A stretch of 24,029 nucleotides of DNA from a virus. A model generated the notes under the pieces. That model made no database searches, was not told where the DNA came from, and saw nothing but the letters and a program-made list of their open reading frames with translations. The position numbers were made by a program, and so were the translations under genes. The stretch spans positions 1 to 24,029 of the IMG/VR virus record IMGVR_UViG_3300017726_000081; one strand, written 5' to 3'. Shown piece after piece: positions 1-6,673 of this stretch. The first letter of the stretch is position 1, and every line of letters starts with the position of its first letter.

Positions 1-144
1 TGGTTCAGGTTCCCAACCCGTATCAGCAAATACAGCTGCATCAGGTTTTACACCAAACTCTCCAGCATCTGCCATCAAGGCCATTGTAGAGCTCTGTACG
101 CCCGCTCCAAGGCTAAGAATTCTAAGTTTAGGCTCTTTTTCCAT
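1..144 (-). CDS. PAPS reductase-family protein (N-terminal part, runs off the window)
   Basis: This is the first 48 codons of a minus-strand gene that continues beyond position 1. The translation begins MEKEPKLRILSLGAGVQSST and goes on through MALMADAGEFG to VFADTGWEPEP. The SLGAGVQSS segment (residues 11-19) is the PP-loop of the phosphoadenosine phosphosulfate reductase / adenine nucleotide alpha-hydrolase fold, and ADTGWEP is the strand-2 segment usual in phage members. Family members activate substrates with ATP or handle PAPS/sulfur chemistry; the phage versions are mostly uncharacterised, so sulfate reduction should not be assumed. Its ATG lies inside the end of the upstream 69-aa gene (17-base overlap), which fits one operon with the methyltransferase. 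The family call is fairly sure and the function unknown. Confidence 0.75.
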   Translation of the reverse strand, partial: MEKEPKLRILSLGAGVQSSTMALMADAGEFGVKPDAAVFADTGWEPEP

Positions 145-337
145 AACGTCTCCTTCCAAATAAAGTTCTCCAGCACCAGCTTCTACCAATACTTATTACT
201 GTAAATATAACAGCTATATGAAAACTCTCCCATACTGTTGGATACATACCAAAATACGGAAAAATCCAAAGCTGTATTAATGTTGATAAAATTAGCCCGC
301 TACCAACGTCTATACAAGTTTCAAATAAGTTTCTCAT
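128..337 (-). CDS. Small DUF7220-like membrane protein
   Basis: This 69-aa protein has two hydrophobic stretches (about residues 10-28 and 36-52) separated by a Phe/Pro/Tyr-rich turn (FPYFGMYPT), then an Arg-rich tail (GRSWCWRTLFGRRR). The order 'TQ-like segment, FPxFG, second hydrophobic helix, FTxxSIxRS, RxLFxRR' matches what I recall of the short DUF7220 family found next to phage nucleic-acid genes; that match is from memory. Its start ATG overlaps the stop of the methyltransferase as ATGA (334-337), so translation is probably coupled. It is likely an inner-membrane protein with the basic tail in the cytoplasm. Its role is unknown. Confidence 0.7.
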   Translation of the reverse strand: MRNLFETCIDVGSGLILSTLIQLWIFPYFGMYPTVWESFHIAVIFTVISIGRSWCWRTLFGRRRYGKRA

Positions 338-1335
338 TGTAAAGCTTTCATTATTGATCTTCCGACTTCTTCTGCAATTTTCGGGACGATAGCATTGCCC
401 AATCCTCTAAGTCTGTGTGCCCTGCCGGGTACCCCATTAGCCACTCTACCCACATCGGGTTCAGAGAGCCAGTCTGTTTCCCGCAATGTCCAGCTACGAC
501 TTCCTCCAAATTTGATTTGTTTCTGTTTGCTAGTTTCTCCCTGTTCTTCTCTGTTATATTTGGAAAAACTTTGTTTGCTCTCGGAGTCGGCCACATTAGA
601 TCTGGATGCGCTACTTGATCGTTGATACTGATTGGTAATTTCTTTTCTAGTTTCATCTTCATTCTTTTCTCTGATGCTGGACCTCTCATGCAATTCGCGT
701 CTGGAGTTCTCCATAGTCTCATCGTCTCTGGATCTACTTGTTCTCTCAGGTTCGAGGGTCGTGTTCTTCCTTTTCTCTGTCCTGTCATCAATTTTATTGT
801 TCCCTCTTTTGATCTTGGAGGTAAGTGATCCATTGTGTTTGGAGTAGCCCACAATCCAGACTCGCTCTCTTTTGTGCGGGGCACCGACGCCTGCAGCTGG
901 AATAATAAACGTTTGGATTTCGAAGCCTTCACTTTCCAAGTCAGCGCATACTGTTTCGAATACCATGCCGTCTTGGATGTTAATAATACCTCTGACATTT
1001 TCTGCAATAATGAAGGTGGGTTGGACTTCTTTAATGACTCTAAACATTTCTGGCCAGAGATATCGATCGTCATTAGTTCCTTTTTGTTTTCCTGCAACAC
1101 TGTACGGCTGGCAGGGAAAACCACCTGTGAGTATATCAATTCTTCCATGTGTTTTTTTAATTTCTTTCCCTTCACACTTTTTAATGTCATTATATATCTT
1201 AACCCCTTTCCAATGTTTTTGCAGCAACATTCGACAATACAATTCTTTTTCACAGAATGCTATTGTTTTAAAACCTGCTTTTTCAAGACCAAGACTAAAT
1301 CCTCCAATACCACTAAATAAATCAAGATGGTTCAT
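334..1335 (-). CDS. DNA (cytosine-5) methyltransferase
   Basis: This 333-aa protein carries the C5-MTase motifs in order: motif I DLFSGIGG (residues 5-12), motif IV GGFPCQPYS with catalytic Cys75 (71-79), motif VI ENV (112-114), motif VIII KRERVW (155-160), and motif IX/X RLRGLGNAIVP (308-318). It should transfer a methyl group from S-adenosylmethionine to cytosine C5, probably protecting phage DNA. Residues about 165-285, where the target-recognition domain normally lies, are very hydrophilic and rich in Arg, Ser, Glu and Lys, while the +1 frame over the same DNA looks protein-like (see 351-1253). Its start lies inside the lipoprotein gene (14-base overlap) and its stop overlaps the next start as ATGA. 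No linked endonuclease is seen, so it is probably an orphan enzyme. Target site unknown. Confidence 0.95.
   Translation of the reverse strand: MNHLDLFSGIGGFSLGLEKAGFKTIAFCEKELYCRMLLQKHWKGVKIYNDIKKCEGKEIKKTHGRIDILTGGFPCQPYSVAGKQKGTNDDRYLWPEMFRVIKEVQPTFIIAENVRGIINIQDGMVFETVCADLESEGFEIQTFIIPAAGVGAPHKRERVWIVGYSKHNGSLTSKIKRGNNKIDDRTEKRKNTTLEPERTSRSRDDETMENSRRELHERSSIREKNEDETRKEITNQYQRSSSASRSNVADSESKQSFSKYNREEQGETSKQKQIKFGGSRSWTLRETDWLSEPDVGRVANGVPGRAHRLRGLGNAIVPKIAEEVGRSIMKALQ
351..1253 (-). CDS. Overprinted second reading frame inside the methyltransferase gene
   Basis: A 300-codon open frame lies entirely inside the C5-methyltransferase gene, one base out of register on the same strand. Its translation is not random-looking. 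It has LTWKVKASKSKRLLFQL (residues 104-120) followed by PRT, then three spaced W-x-T-P boxes (WATP 135-138, WRTP 181-184, WPTP 221-224), then SLNPMWVEWLMGYPAGHTDLE near the end. From memory, the same pattern occurs in phage proteins linked to cytosine methyltransferases; I could not check this by search. It may be made by internal initiation or by a +1 shift from the methyltransferase frame. No strong ribosome-binding site decides the start; the family-like part begins near residue 62, so the true start may lie downstream of 1253. A possible role is target recognition for the methyltransferase. Moderate confidence that it is translated. Confidence 0.45.
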   Translation of the reverse strand: MKKNCIVECCCKNIGKGLRYIMTLKSVKGKKLKKHMEELIYSQVVFPASRTVLQENKKELMTIDISGQKCLESLKKSNPPSLLQKMSEVLLTSKTAWYSKQYALTWKVKASKSKRLLFQLQASVPRTKESESGLWATPNTMDHLPPRSKEGTIKLMTGQRKGRTRPSNLREQVDPETMRLWRTPDANCMRGPASEKRMKMKLEKKLPISINDQVAHPDLMWPTPRANKVFPNITEKNREKLANRNKSNLEEVVAGHCGKQTGSLNPMWVEWLMGYPAGHTDLEDWAMLSSRKLQKKSEDQ

Positions 1336-1447
1336 ATTGACCTTTTAAAATTTGATTTAATATGGTTGTGTAAGGATTAAAGTTGTAGTCTTTTGCACAC
1401 CCAGACAAACCTATCAATACAACAATTAGGACAATAATATTTTTCAT
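1322..1447 (-). CDS. Tiny lipoprotein (41 aa)
   Basis: The reading frame encodes 41 aa starting MKNIIVLIVVLIGLSGCAKD. A two-Lys-free short basic start, a hydrophobic core (IIVLIVVLIGL) and the lipobox LSGC with Cys17 indicate a signal-peptidase-II lipoprotein whose mature form would be only about 25 aa. The start overlaps the stop of the upstream oxygenase as ATGA (1444-1447) and the stop lies 14 bases inside the methyltransferase, so it sits well in the operon. Function unknown. Small phage lipoproteins can be outer-membrane spanin subunits or exclusion proteins, but no partner spanin was seen beside it, so this is not assigned. Confidence 0.7.
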   Translation of the reverse strand: MKNIIVLIVVLIGLSGCAKDYNFNPYTTILNQILKGQYEPS

Positions 1448-2052
1448 CTAATATTAAATTCTTTTGATTCGGTTTTATTTAACTTAAAAAAAGAAGGTAT
1501 AAAATTTATTGCTAAAGATTTTCTAGTATATTTATTATTATTTAATTTAACTTGGTGTTTTAAATAAGATGGGAAATATATTGCATAGTCGTTTTCCATA
1601 CTAAATACATCACTCGAAGCATTCATATAATTATATTTTGATGGTTTGATTTGTATCATGTGATTCTTTTCATGTTCAAAACCAATTTTAGATATGCCTT
1701 CATTTTTAAAATAGTAAACACAACTATATAAACAATTTGCGTGGTTATGTATGGAAGATAACATATTTTGTTCTGTCTTTGTAAACCAAGATGTAGATAT
1801 TTTACAATTTATTTTATCATAATTTAAAACATCATTTTTTAAAACATTTAATTTTTTTAAAAATTTATCTTGTATTTTTTTATATTTATCTAAAACATTA
1901 ATATCCAAAGAAATTTTCGTAAAACAATTACTATTCTGTGTTGTTTTCCATTTTTGTTTATTGTATAAATCTAACATAAAATTTTCATCAATATCCATTT
2001 TAATTTTCATAACAGTATCAGGAAATAAAGTATGTATAGTAGGTTTAATCAT
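1444..2052 (-). CDS. 2OG-Fe(II) oxygenase-like protein
   Basis: This 202-aa protein fits the phage 2OG-Fe(II) oxygenase family close to Pfam 2OG-FeII_Oxy_5. The iron-binding region is IHNHANCLYSCVYYF (H102 and H104), corresponding to the usual 'HxH...SGVYY'. The second half has YAIYFPSYLKHQVKL with distal H166, then R177 in YTRKSLAINF, the expected 2-oxoglutarate-binding Arg. Such enzymes use Fe(II), O2 and 2-oxoglutarate to hydroxylate a substrate; the target here is unknown. A weak AGGA lies a few bases before the ATG. It is 8 bases after the helicase stop and overlaps the lipoprotein start as ATGA. It is one of six complete members in the window. Confidence 0.8.
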   Translation of the reverse strand: MIKPTIHTLFPDTVMKIKMDIDENFMLDLYNKQKWKTTQNSNCFTKISLDINVLDKYKKIQDKFLKKLNVLKNDVLNYDKINCKISTSWFTKTEQNMLSSIHNHANCLYSCVYYFKNEGISKIGFEHEKNHMIQIKPSKYNYMNASSDVFSMENDYAIYFPSYLKHQVKLNNNKYTRKSLAINFIPSFFKLNKTESKEFNIR

Positions 2053-2060
2053 TAAATATC

Positions 2061-3704
2061 CTATTTGTTCTTTTGTACATAAACTAAATAATCTTCTCCA
2101 ATTGGGTAATGATATTTATAATCTGTGCTTAGTAAATGTAAAGTATCTCTTGCTCTTGTTACACCTGTATACCAAACTTTTTTTTCATTTGATTTCTCAT
2201 CCTTATCCTTATGACGATAACTTGATGGCCAGTTGGCTTTTGAATAAAGCAATACATGATTTGCTTCATCTCCTTTTACAGAATGAATTGTATCTATAAT
2301 AACATTTGGTGGTTGGTCTAACTTAGATTGTTTGTATCTTTTTAATAATCGTAAAAAATATATAATCTGTCTTGGTTTAAAGTTACGTCTAAGTATCCAC
2401 CACCATGCTTTCTTTTGTGCTTCATCGGGTAGATCTAAGCCACACCATTCTTTTAATGCAGTAAAATTATAGCGCTTATAATCTGGTTCTCTAGACCAAA
2501 ACTTACTTGTTCTATAATCTGAATCAGTAACTTCTCTTATGTATTTAAACATAGCTTCAGCTTCTTTTTTCATTATTTCTTTACCGTTAGAAATAGCTGT
2601 CCATGATTTTATAGCTATCCATTGATTCTGATCAAATGACTTCTGTCCTTTGTTATCAGCAAAATATATACCTGCATCCTTAGCTAGAGCTTTGAGTTCG
2701 TTTACAGTTGTATGTATTCTACCAAGAAGAAACCATTTACCCTTTTCTTTTTCAAATGGTATTTCTTTAAAACTTAAATATCTTTTTACCAAACCTTCTT
2801 TAACTAAAGGTTCAAATGCTTTATCAACACTATCTAAAATACCTTTACGAATTATCTGTGAGAACTGGTGTATCGCTTGTCCAAACCTTCTTGTCTTACG
2901 CAACACAACTTTTCTTCCAGGAAAATATTTTGTAAAATATCGTGTATCTGCGCCATTCCATTGATAAATCGCCTGATCATCATCACCTGCTAAATAAATT
3001 CTTTTTACTTTGTCAGACATTTTATAAATCAAAGACCATTGCAGCGGGGTAAAATCCTGTGCCTCGTCAAGAATTAAAACGTCAAGTTCTGGAAATTCTA
3101 CTTCGTGTAAAGCTCTTTCAATCATATCTGTAAAATCTAAAAAAGATCTTTCTCCTCCCGAAGTTTTATAATGCTCGTATGTGCTTATCTTTCTAGTGTA
3201 AACATCTAGACTATCTTTCTTTTGTGATTCTCTTTTGTAAACTAAGATAGGATCCTCTAATAAGTTTCTAGATTTATCGTATATACCTAATGACCAGTCA
3301 GAATAAGTAAAGTTATCTTGTGATAACCTGTTGTCTGATCTTTTTACAAAATTATTTGTAAGGGCGTAATCAATCATACAATCTTTTGTATCAAATATTT
3401 CTTCTTCAAAATATCTTCTACAATAAGAATGTAGTGTTCTAAATCTTGAGAATGATTTATTGTCTAAGTGTGGAAAGGCATCTAATGCTCTAAGTTTAGC
3501 GGTATCAACAGCTTTGTTTGTAAATGATATGAAAGCTATTTTTTCTGGATCTACACCTTTTTTTAAATATCTTTTGACAACCTTTTCAATTAATGTCCAA
3601 GTCTTTCCTGTACCCGGTGGGCCAAAGATCTTAATCGTTTTTCGGTAGATCTGTTTTTGTTTCAGGAGTCCTAAATTTGTTGTGGTACTCATCATCCATC
3701 TCAT
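2061..3704 (-). CDS. Superfamily 1 (UvrD/Rep-like) DNA helicase
   Basis: This 547-aa helicase shows Walker A GPPGTGKT (residues 28-35), motif Ia SFTNKAVDT (60-68), Walker B LDEAQD (212-217), motif III GDDDQAIYQWNGAD (240-253), a late HSVKGDEA motif (about residues 475-482) and a final TGVTRARDTLHLL motif VI. These are the marks of UvrD/PcrA/Rep-type ATP-driven DNA translocases. It probably unwinds DNA in replication or recombination alongside the primase directly upstream. Methionines at residues 1, 4 and 5 are all possible starts. Because Walker A lies so near the N-terminus, the gene must overlap the primase end by at least about 60 bases whichever is used. Short for UvrD, typical of compact phage versions. 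Confidence 0.92.
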   Translation of the reverse strand: MRWMMSTTTNLGLLKQKQIYRKTIKIFGPPGTGKTWTLIEKVVKRYLKKGVDPEKIAFISFTNKAVDTAKLRALDAFPHLDNKSFSRFRTLHSYCRRYFEEEIFDTKDCMIDYALTNNFVKRSDNRLSQDNFTYSDWSLGIYDKSRNLLEDPILVYKRESQKKDSLDVYTRKISTYEHYKTSGGERSFLDFTDMIERALHEVEFPELDVLILDEAQDFTPLQWSLIYKMSDKVKRIYLAGDDDQAIYQWNGADTRYFTKYFPGRKVVLRKTRRFGQAIHQFSQIIRKGILDSVDKAFEPLVKEGLVKRYLSFKEIPFEKEKGKWFLLGRIHTTVNELKALAKDAGIYFADNKGQKSFDQNQWIAIKSWTAISNGKEIMKKEAEAMFKYIREVTDSDYRTSKFWSREPDYKRYNFTALKEWCGLDLPDEAQKKAWWWILRRNFKPRQIIYFLRLLKRYKQSKLDQPPNVIIDTIHSVKGDEANHVLLYSKANWPSSYRHKDKDEKSNEKKVWYTGVTRARDTLHLLSTDYKYHYPIGEDYLVYVQKNK

Positions 3705-5223
3705 TAAGTTCGTTAGTTTGTTGTTTTGGTTTTATTTTTTGGTGGTTAACAAACTCAGGCATTGTCACATACCATACATTTCGTTCACCTTCAAAGAAAT
3801 CATGTTTTTGACAATCAAGAAGGCGAACAGCTTGGTTAACATTCTTAAATGGTGTCTTTCGTTTTTCTAAAAAATCATGCAGCGTATTACGTTTAAAGTA
3901 ACATATATTATCTTTACTATCTAAAACAGTATAACCATCCTTAAGTTTAGTGAAGTCATCTTGTTCAATAGTGCTTTCAAAAAATATTTTAAGTGTATTG
4001 TATTTTTCTTCCTCTTTGGTATCCTCATATTTAAATGCGGTATTCTCTGTGGCAGATTCTAATAAATGTTTCATTAACAGCTCAAATGGACTTGGTCCTT
4101 TTTTTGGTCGTGGTAATGTCAACCAAAATATTCTGTATTTAGCTAAACAAACTCTCCAAGATTTTTCATCTTTGGTATCTTCAGGTTTAAATGTAATATG
4201 TCTATCTCTAAAATCACATTCATATATAATACCTTTTGAATCCTCAGTATAAATTAAGTTATTAAATTCATTTTTAATATCTGGTGCCTGAACTCCAATA
4301 CCTAACTTTCTAAGTTTACAAGTTTCTTTATCACATATTGAAGCTACAAAATTATGTTTTGGTGGACAAAAATATTCATAACCTTTTGTGTGCACAGATT
4401 GTGCGGTGCCATCGCTTTCATTTCTTTTTAATGGTCCTTTTGGATGTGATCCAAATATTGTTTTTTGTCTTTCCCAAGCTATATCTTTTAGTTGTCTTAC
4501 TGTAAGGTTTCCCTCTGCTTTTTTCATTTCAGTAACACAAACATTAAATAACATATTGTTTCTATCACCTGTCCAGCCTTCTTGTATTACTTTTTGCACA
4601 CAAGGTGGGTAGTCTCTCCAATCTGTTTCTGCATTATATTCTGTAACTTTATATTTGTAGAACTCTTCTGGTTTTAATGTTTTCTTTTTTGCTAATTCTA
4701 AAAAACCACCTAACATCAAAGGTGTATTTGTATCGTCAAATGCATACTCAACTGCTGCATTTGCATTAAAGTATGGCATGCCAACACCCTTATTTAATGG
4801 GAATACTTCTTTTGATAAAAAGTACTCTTTGTTAATCTCTTCTAGTTTATCTTTTACTTTTTGTTTGTCAGCCCAATCGCTGAAGAAAATAAATAAATGT
4901 AATCCACCTGACTTTGATTTTACAGGTACAAGTGGTAGTTCAAAATCTCTTATGATGTCCACATATTTTTTTGATGTGTATTCTTTGTAATTTGCTGGAT
5001 CAATATCAATACAAGACCATTTTAATTTATCGCCATTCTCTGGTCGTATACCTATTTGTTGTTTACCCTCAACATGTCCCTTCCACAATTTTTCTGTGAC
5101 TGGTTCGTGTTCCGTGGAGTATGAAGCTTTTCTCTTACCCCTCTCATCCATCTCTCCCGTCAGAGAGATGGACAAGTATTGGGAAGAGTCTCCTTCAAAT
5201 AATTGAAGTAGCTCTTTTTGCAT
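3631..5223 (-). CDS. Archaeo-eukaryotic-type DNA primase (PrimPol-like)
   Basis: This 530-aa protein has an N-terminal primase core resembling the AEP/TOTE-type family: the acidic pair CIDIDP (D73, D75), then SKSGGLHLFIFF (S103 to H109, the SxH element) and a GMPYFN segment near residue 157. A likely zinc-binding element, FCPPKHNFVASICDKETC (Cys/His/Cys/Cys, around residues 285-303), follows. The C-terminal half (about 330-500) looks helical, as expected of a primase accessory or helicase-loading domain. It should make primers for phage replication. The start ATG overlaps the stop of the upstream gene as TAATG, and its last 74 bases overlap the SF1 helicase. The third catalytic acid could not be placed with certainty. 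A polymerase-primase (PrimPol) activity is possible. Confidence 0.8.
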   Translation of the reverse strand: MQKELLQLFEGDSSQYLSISLTGEMDERGKRKASYSTEHEPVTEKLWKGHVEGKQQIGIRPENGDKLKWSCIDIDPANYKEYTSKKYVDIIRDFELPLVPVKSKSGGLHLFIFFSDWADKQKVKDKLEEINKEYFLSKEVFPLNKGVGMPYFNANAAVEYAFDDTNTPLMLGGFLELAKKKTLKPEEFYKYKVTEYNAETDWRDYPPCVQKVIQEGWTGDRNNMLFNVCVTEMKKAEGNLTVRQLKDIAWERQKTIFGSHPKGPLKRNESDGTAQSVHTKGYEYFCPPKHNFVASICDKETCKLRKLGIGVQAPDIKNEFNNLIYTEDSKGIIYECDFRDRHITFKPEDTKDEKSWRVCLAKYRIFWLTLPRPKKGPSPFELLMKHLLESATENTAFKYEDTKEEEKYNTLKIFFESTIEQDDFTKLKDGYTVLDSKDNICYFKRNTLHDFLEKRKTPFKNVNQAVRLLDCQKHDFFEGERNVWYVTMPEFVNHQKIKPKQQTNELNEMDDEYHNKFRTPETKTDLPKND

Positions 5224-6053
5224 TAGAATGGTGTACTTTGATCCGTAACCTGCTTAGCATCAGCAGACCCTTCTTTACCAAAATCAACCTTACCAAAGAT
5301 ATCGCTTTTCTTTGCGGTTTCATAAAACGCTCTTGTCGACTCTAATGTATTCGACAATTTGGGATCGTCTAGATATCTATCGAATTCGATGACCCAACCG
5401 TACCAAGAGTTTTGTGAGTTACTTTCTTTAGTGGTCTTAAGTCTATAGGCAGTTGCCCAAGACGGTGGAGTAAAGAAACCTTTCTTACCTTTCATTCTAC
5501 GACTCTGCATCATAGAATTCCAAGTCTTACTTTTTTTCTTTTGAGTTGATTTCATAGAAATCAATGCAGTTTCAACAGGGTTGTAATCTGCATCTAAGAT
5601 ATAGACAAAATGGTTACCTGTATCTTCTACATAGTTACCATTCTCTAGTCTGTCTTTACCATCATCACCTCTATTTGTCGTAGACATGATTGCTGGATCC
5701 ATATGAATACCAACTGGTCTTCCAGGGCTATCGCCTCTATCTTTCCACTCATTGAAAGTGTTTATATATAAACATGGCACAACAAATAATCCTTCTTTTC
5801 CTTTAAAAAGATTTCCAGATGTTTCGTTGTATATGTCACCTTGTTTAGCAGTTTCAATATACTTGCCATCTGATTCGTCAAGTACAGGTGAATTGCTATA
5901 AAGGATTTTTAAGATAGGGAGTTTAGTATCCCTTGCAGTTACGAACTCTTGTCCTTGTCCTGCTAACTCTTCCAAATTAAATTGCGTTGGAACACCCGCT
6001 TCTTTTTTTACAGCTACATTATTTGCATTAGCTGCGTTCTTTGCTTGTTGCAT
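5223..6053 (-). CDS. Putative single-stranded DNA-binding protein
   Basis: This 276-aa protein is a conserved-type phage protein with LPILKILYSNSPVLDE (residues about 44-59), GDIYNETSG, a beta-rich FVVPCLYINTFNEW stretch and FFTPPSWATAYRL later on. I recall similar proteins beside phage primases and exonucleases, often labelled hypothetical or ssDNA-binding. The call rests mainly on this likeness and on position between the primase and the coiled-coil gene. There is no strongly acidic C-terminal tail of the gp2.5 type; the protein ends TDQSTPF. A good ribosome-binding site AAGGAG lies 4 bases before the ATG (6058-6063). The stop overlaps the primase ATG as TAATG. It could instead be an annealing protein or another replication factor. 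Confidence 0.5.
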   Translation of the reverse strand: MQQAKNAANANNVAVKKEAGVPTQFNLEELAGQGQEFVTARDTKLPILKILYSNSPVLDESDGKYIETAKQGDIYNETSGNLFKGKEGLFVVPCLYINTFNEWKDRGDSPGRPVGIHMDPAIMSTTNRGDDGKDRLENGNYVEDTGNHFVYILDADYNPVETALISMKSTQKKKSKTWNSMMQSRRMKGKKGFFTPPSWATAYRLKTTKESNSQNSWYGWVIEFDRYLDDPKLSNTLESTRAFYETAKKSDIFGKVDFGKEGSADAKQVTDQSTPF

Positions 6054-6054
6054 G

Positions 6055-6600
6055 TTACTCCTTCGTTGTTATCTTCGTTCGTGTTGCTACATAAACACCG
6101 AATAAATCGGCAGGTACGTCTTTCCCTTTTTCTATTTGCTCTCTTACGAAAGCTTTAAGAGTCATCGGTTCTACCTTTTCGGCTTGTTTTACATTATGCC
6201 CTTTATTTCTTAAATCGTCAACCAACGATTTTGCTTCGTTGTCTTGATTCCTACCGAAAGTTAAAGTGACATTGTTTTTGATTAGATCTCCGGCATTATT
6301 TTCACGGAGCCAACCAAAAGCTTCCTCGGTTCTGGATGAAGGTATTCTTGCACCATAGTATGGTTTTATCTCAACAGATGAACCATCAGTTAGTTTAAGT
6401 AAACTTACACCAGTCTTTTGCATTACATTTGGAATGTCAGATTCGGAAAGCTTCAACTCTTCTTCTTTTTTCTTTTTTAATTTATCTTCAAGCGTTGCTA
6501 CTTCCTTCTGAACGTCCAATAGCTTATTACAAAGTTCGGCGATCTCTTGAGATGCGCCTGTATCGATTGTTATATTTTTCGATAATGCTTCTAAGTCCAT
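6055..6600 (-). CDS. Conserved phage protein of the replication module
   Basis: This 181-aa protein starts MDLEALSKNI. I chose the ATG at 6600 rather than one 16 codons upstream because a strong ribosome-binding site AAGGAGG lies at 6606-6612, five bases before it. Residues about 15-55 form a charged coiled coil (LLDVQKEVATLEDKLKKKKEEEL). The middle has GVSLLKLTDGSSVEIKPYYGA, and the C-terminus has LKAFVREQIEKGKDVPADLFGVYVATRTKI, a pattern seen in small phage proteins encoded beside ssDNA-binding proteins (recalled, not searched). It is the first gene of the minus-strand replication operon and is read from the divergent control region at 6601-6673. Function unknown. Confidence 0.75.
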   Translation of the reverse strand: MDLEALSKNITIDTGASQEIAELCNKLLDVQKEVATLEDKLKKKKEEELKLSESDIPNVMQKTGVSLLKLTDGSSVEIKPYYGARIPSSRTEEAFGWLRENNAGDLIKNNVTLTFGRNQDNEAKSLVDDLRNKGHNVKQAEKVEPMTLKAFVREQIEKGKDVPADLFGVYVATRTKITTKE

Positions 6601-6673
6601 AACGACCTCCTTACGAGGGCATGTAAATGAATAGTTTGACATAGTCAAGAAAAAAATATATTGATGGGATTAA
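6601..6673. promoter_or_regulatory. Divergent promoter region with palindromic TTGAC element
   Basis: The 73 bases between the minus-strand replication operon and the plus-strand SNF2 cassette contain a 13-base perfect palindrome with a 3-base centre, TTGACATAGTCAA (6636-6648). Its left arm gives a plus-strand -35 box TTGACA (6636-6641), followed 15 bases later by TATATT (6657-6662), 11 bases before the SNF2 ATG. Its right arm gives a minus-strand -35 box TTGACT (6648-6643); a weak TACATG lies 17 bases downstream of it (6625-6620). A dimeric repressor or activator binding here could switch both operons. The minus-strand -10 is poor, so that promoter is less sure. Confidence 0.55.

Noticed and set aside
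835-1348. Plus-strand frames of about 160 codons (835-1320 and 872-1348) opposite the methyltransferase
   Set aside because: Their translations are Cys/Phe/Ser-rich mirror products of the minus-strand gene with no recognisable motif, no ribosome-binding site and no operon partner.
6601-6648. A 16-residue N-terminal extension of the conserved replication protein
   Set aside because: It would start beyond a strong ribosome-binding site (6606-6612) that points to the ATG at 6600, and it would run over the divergent control region.
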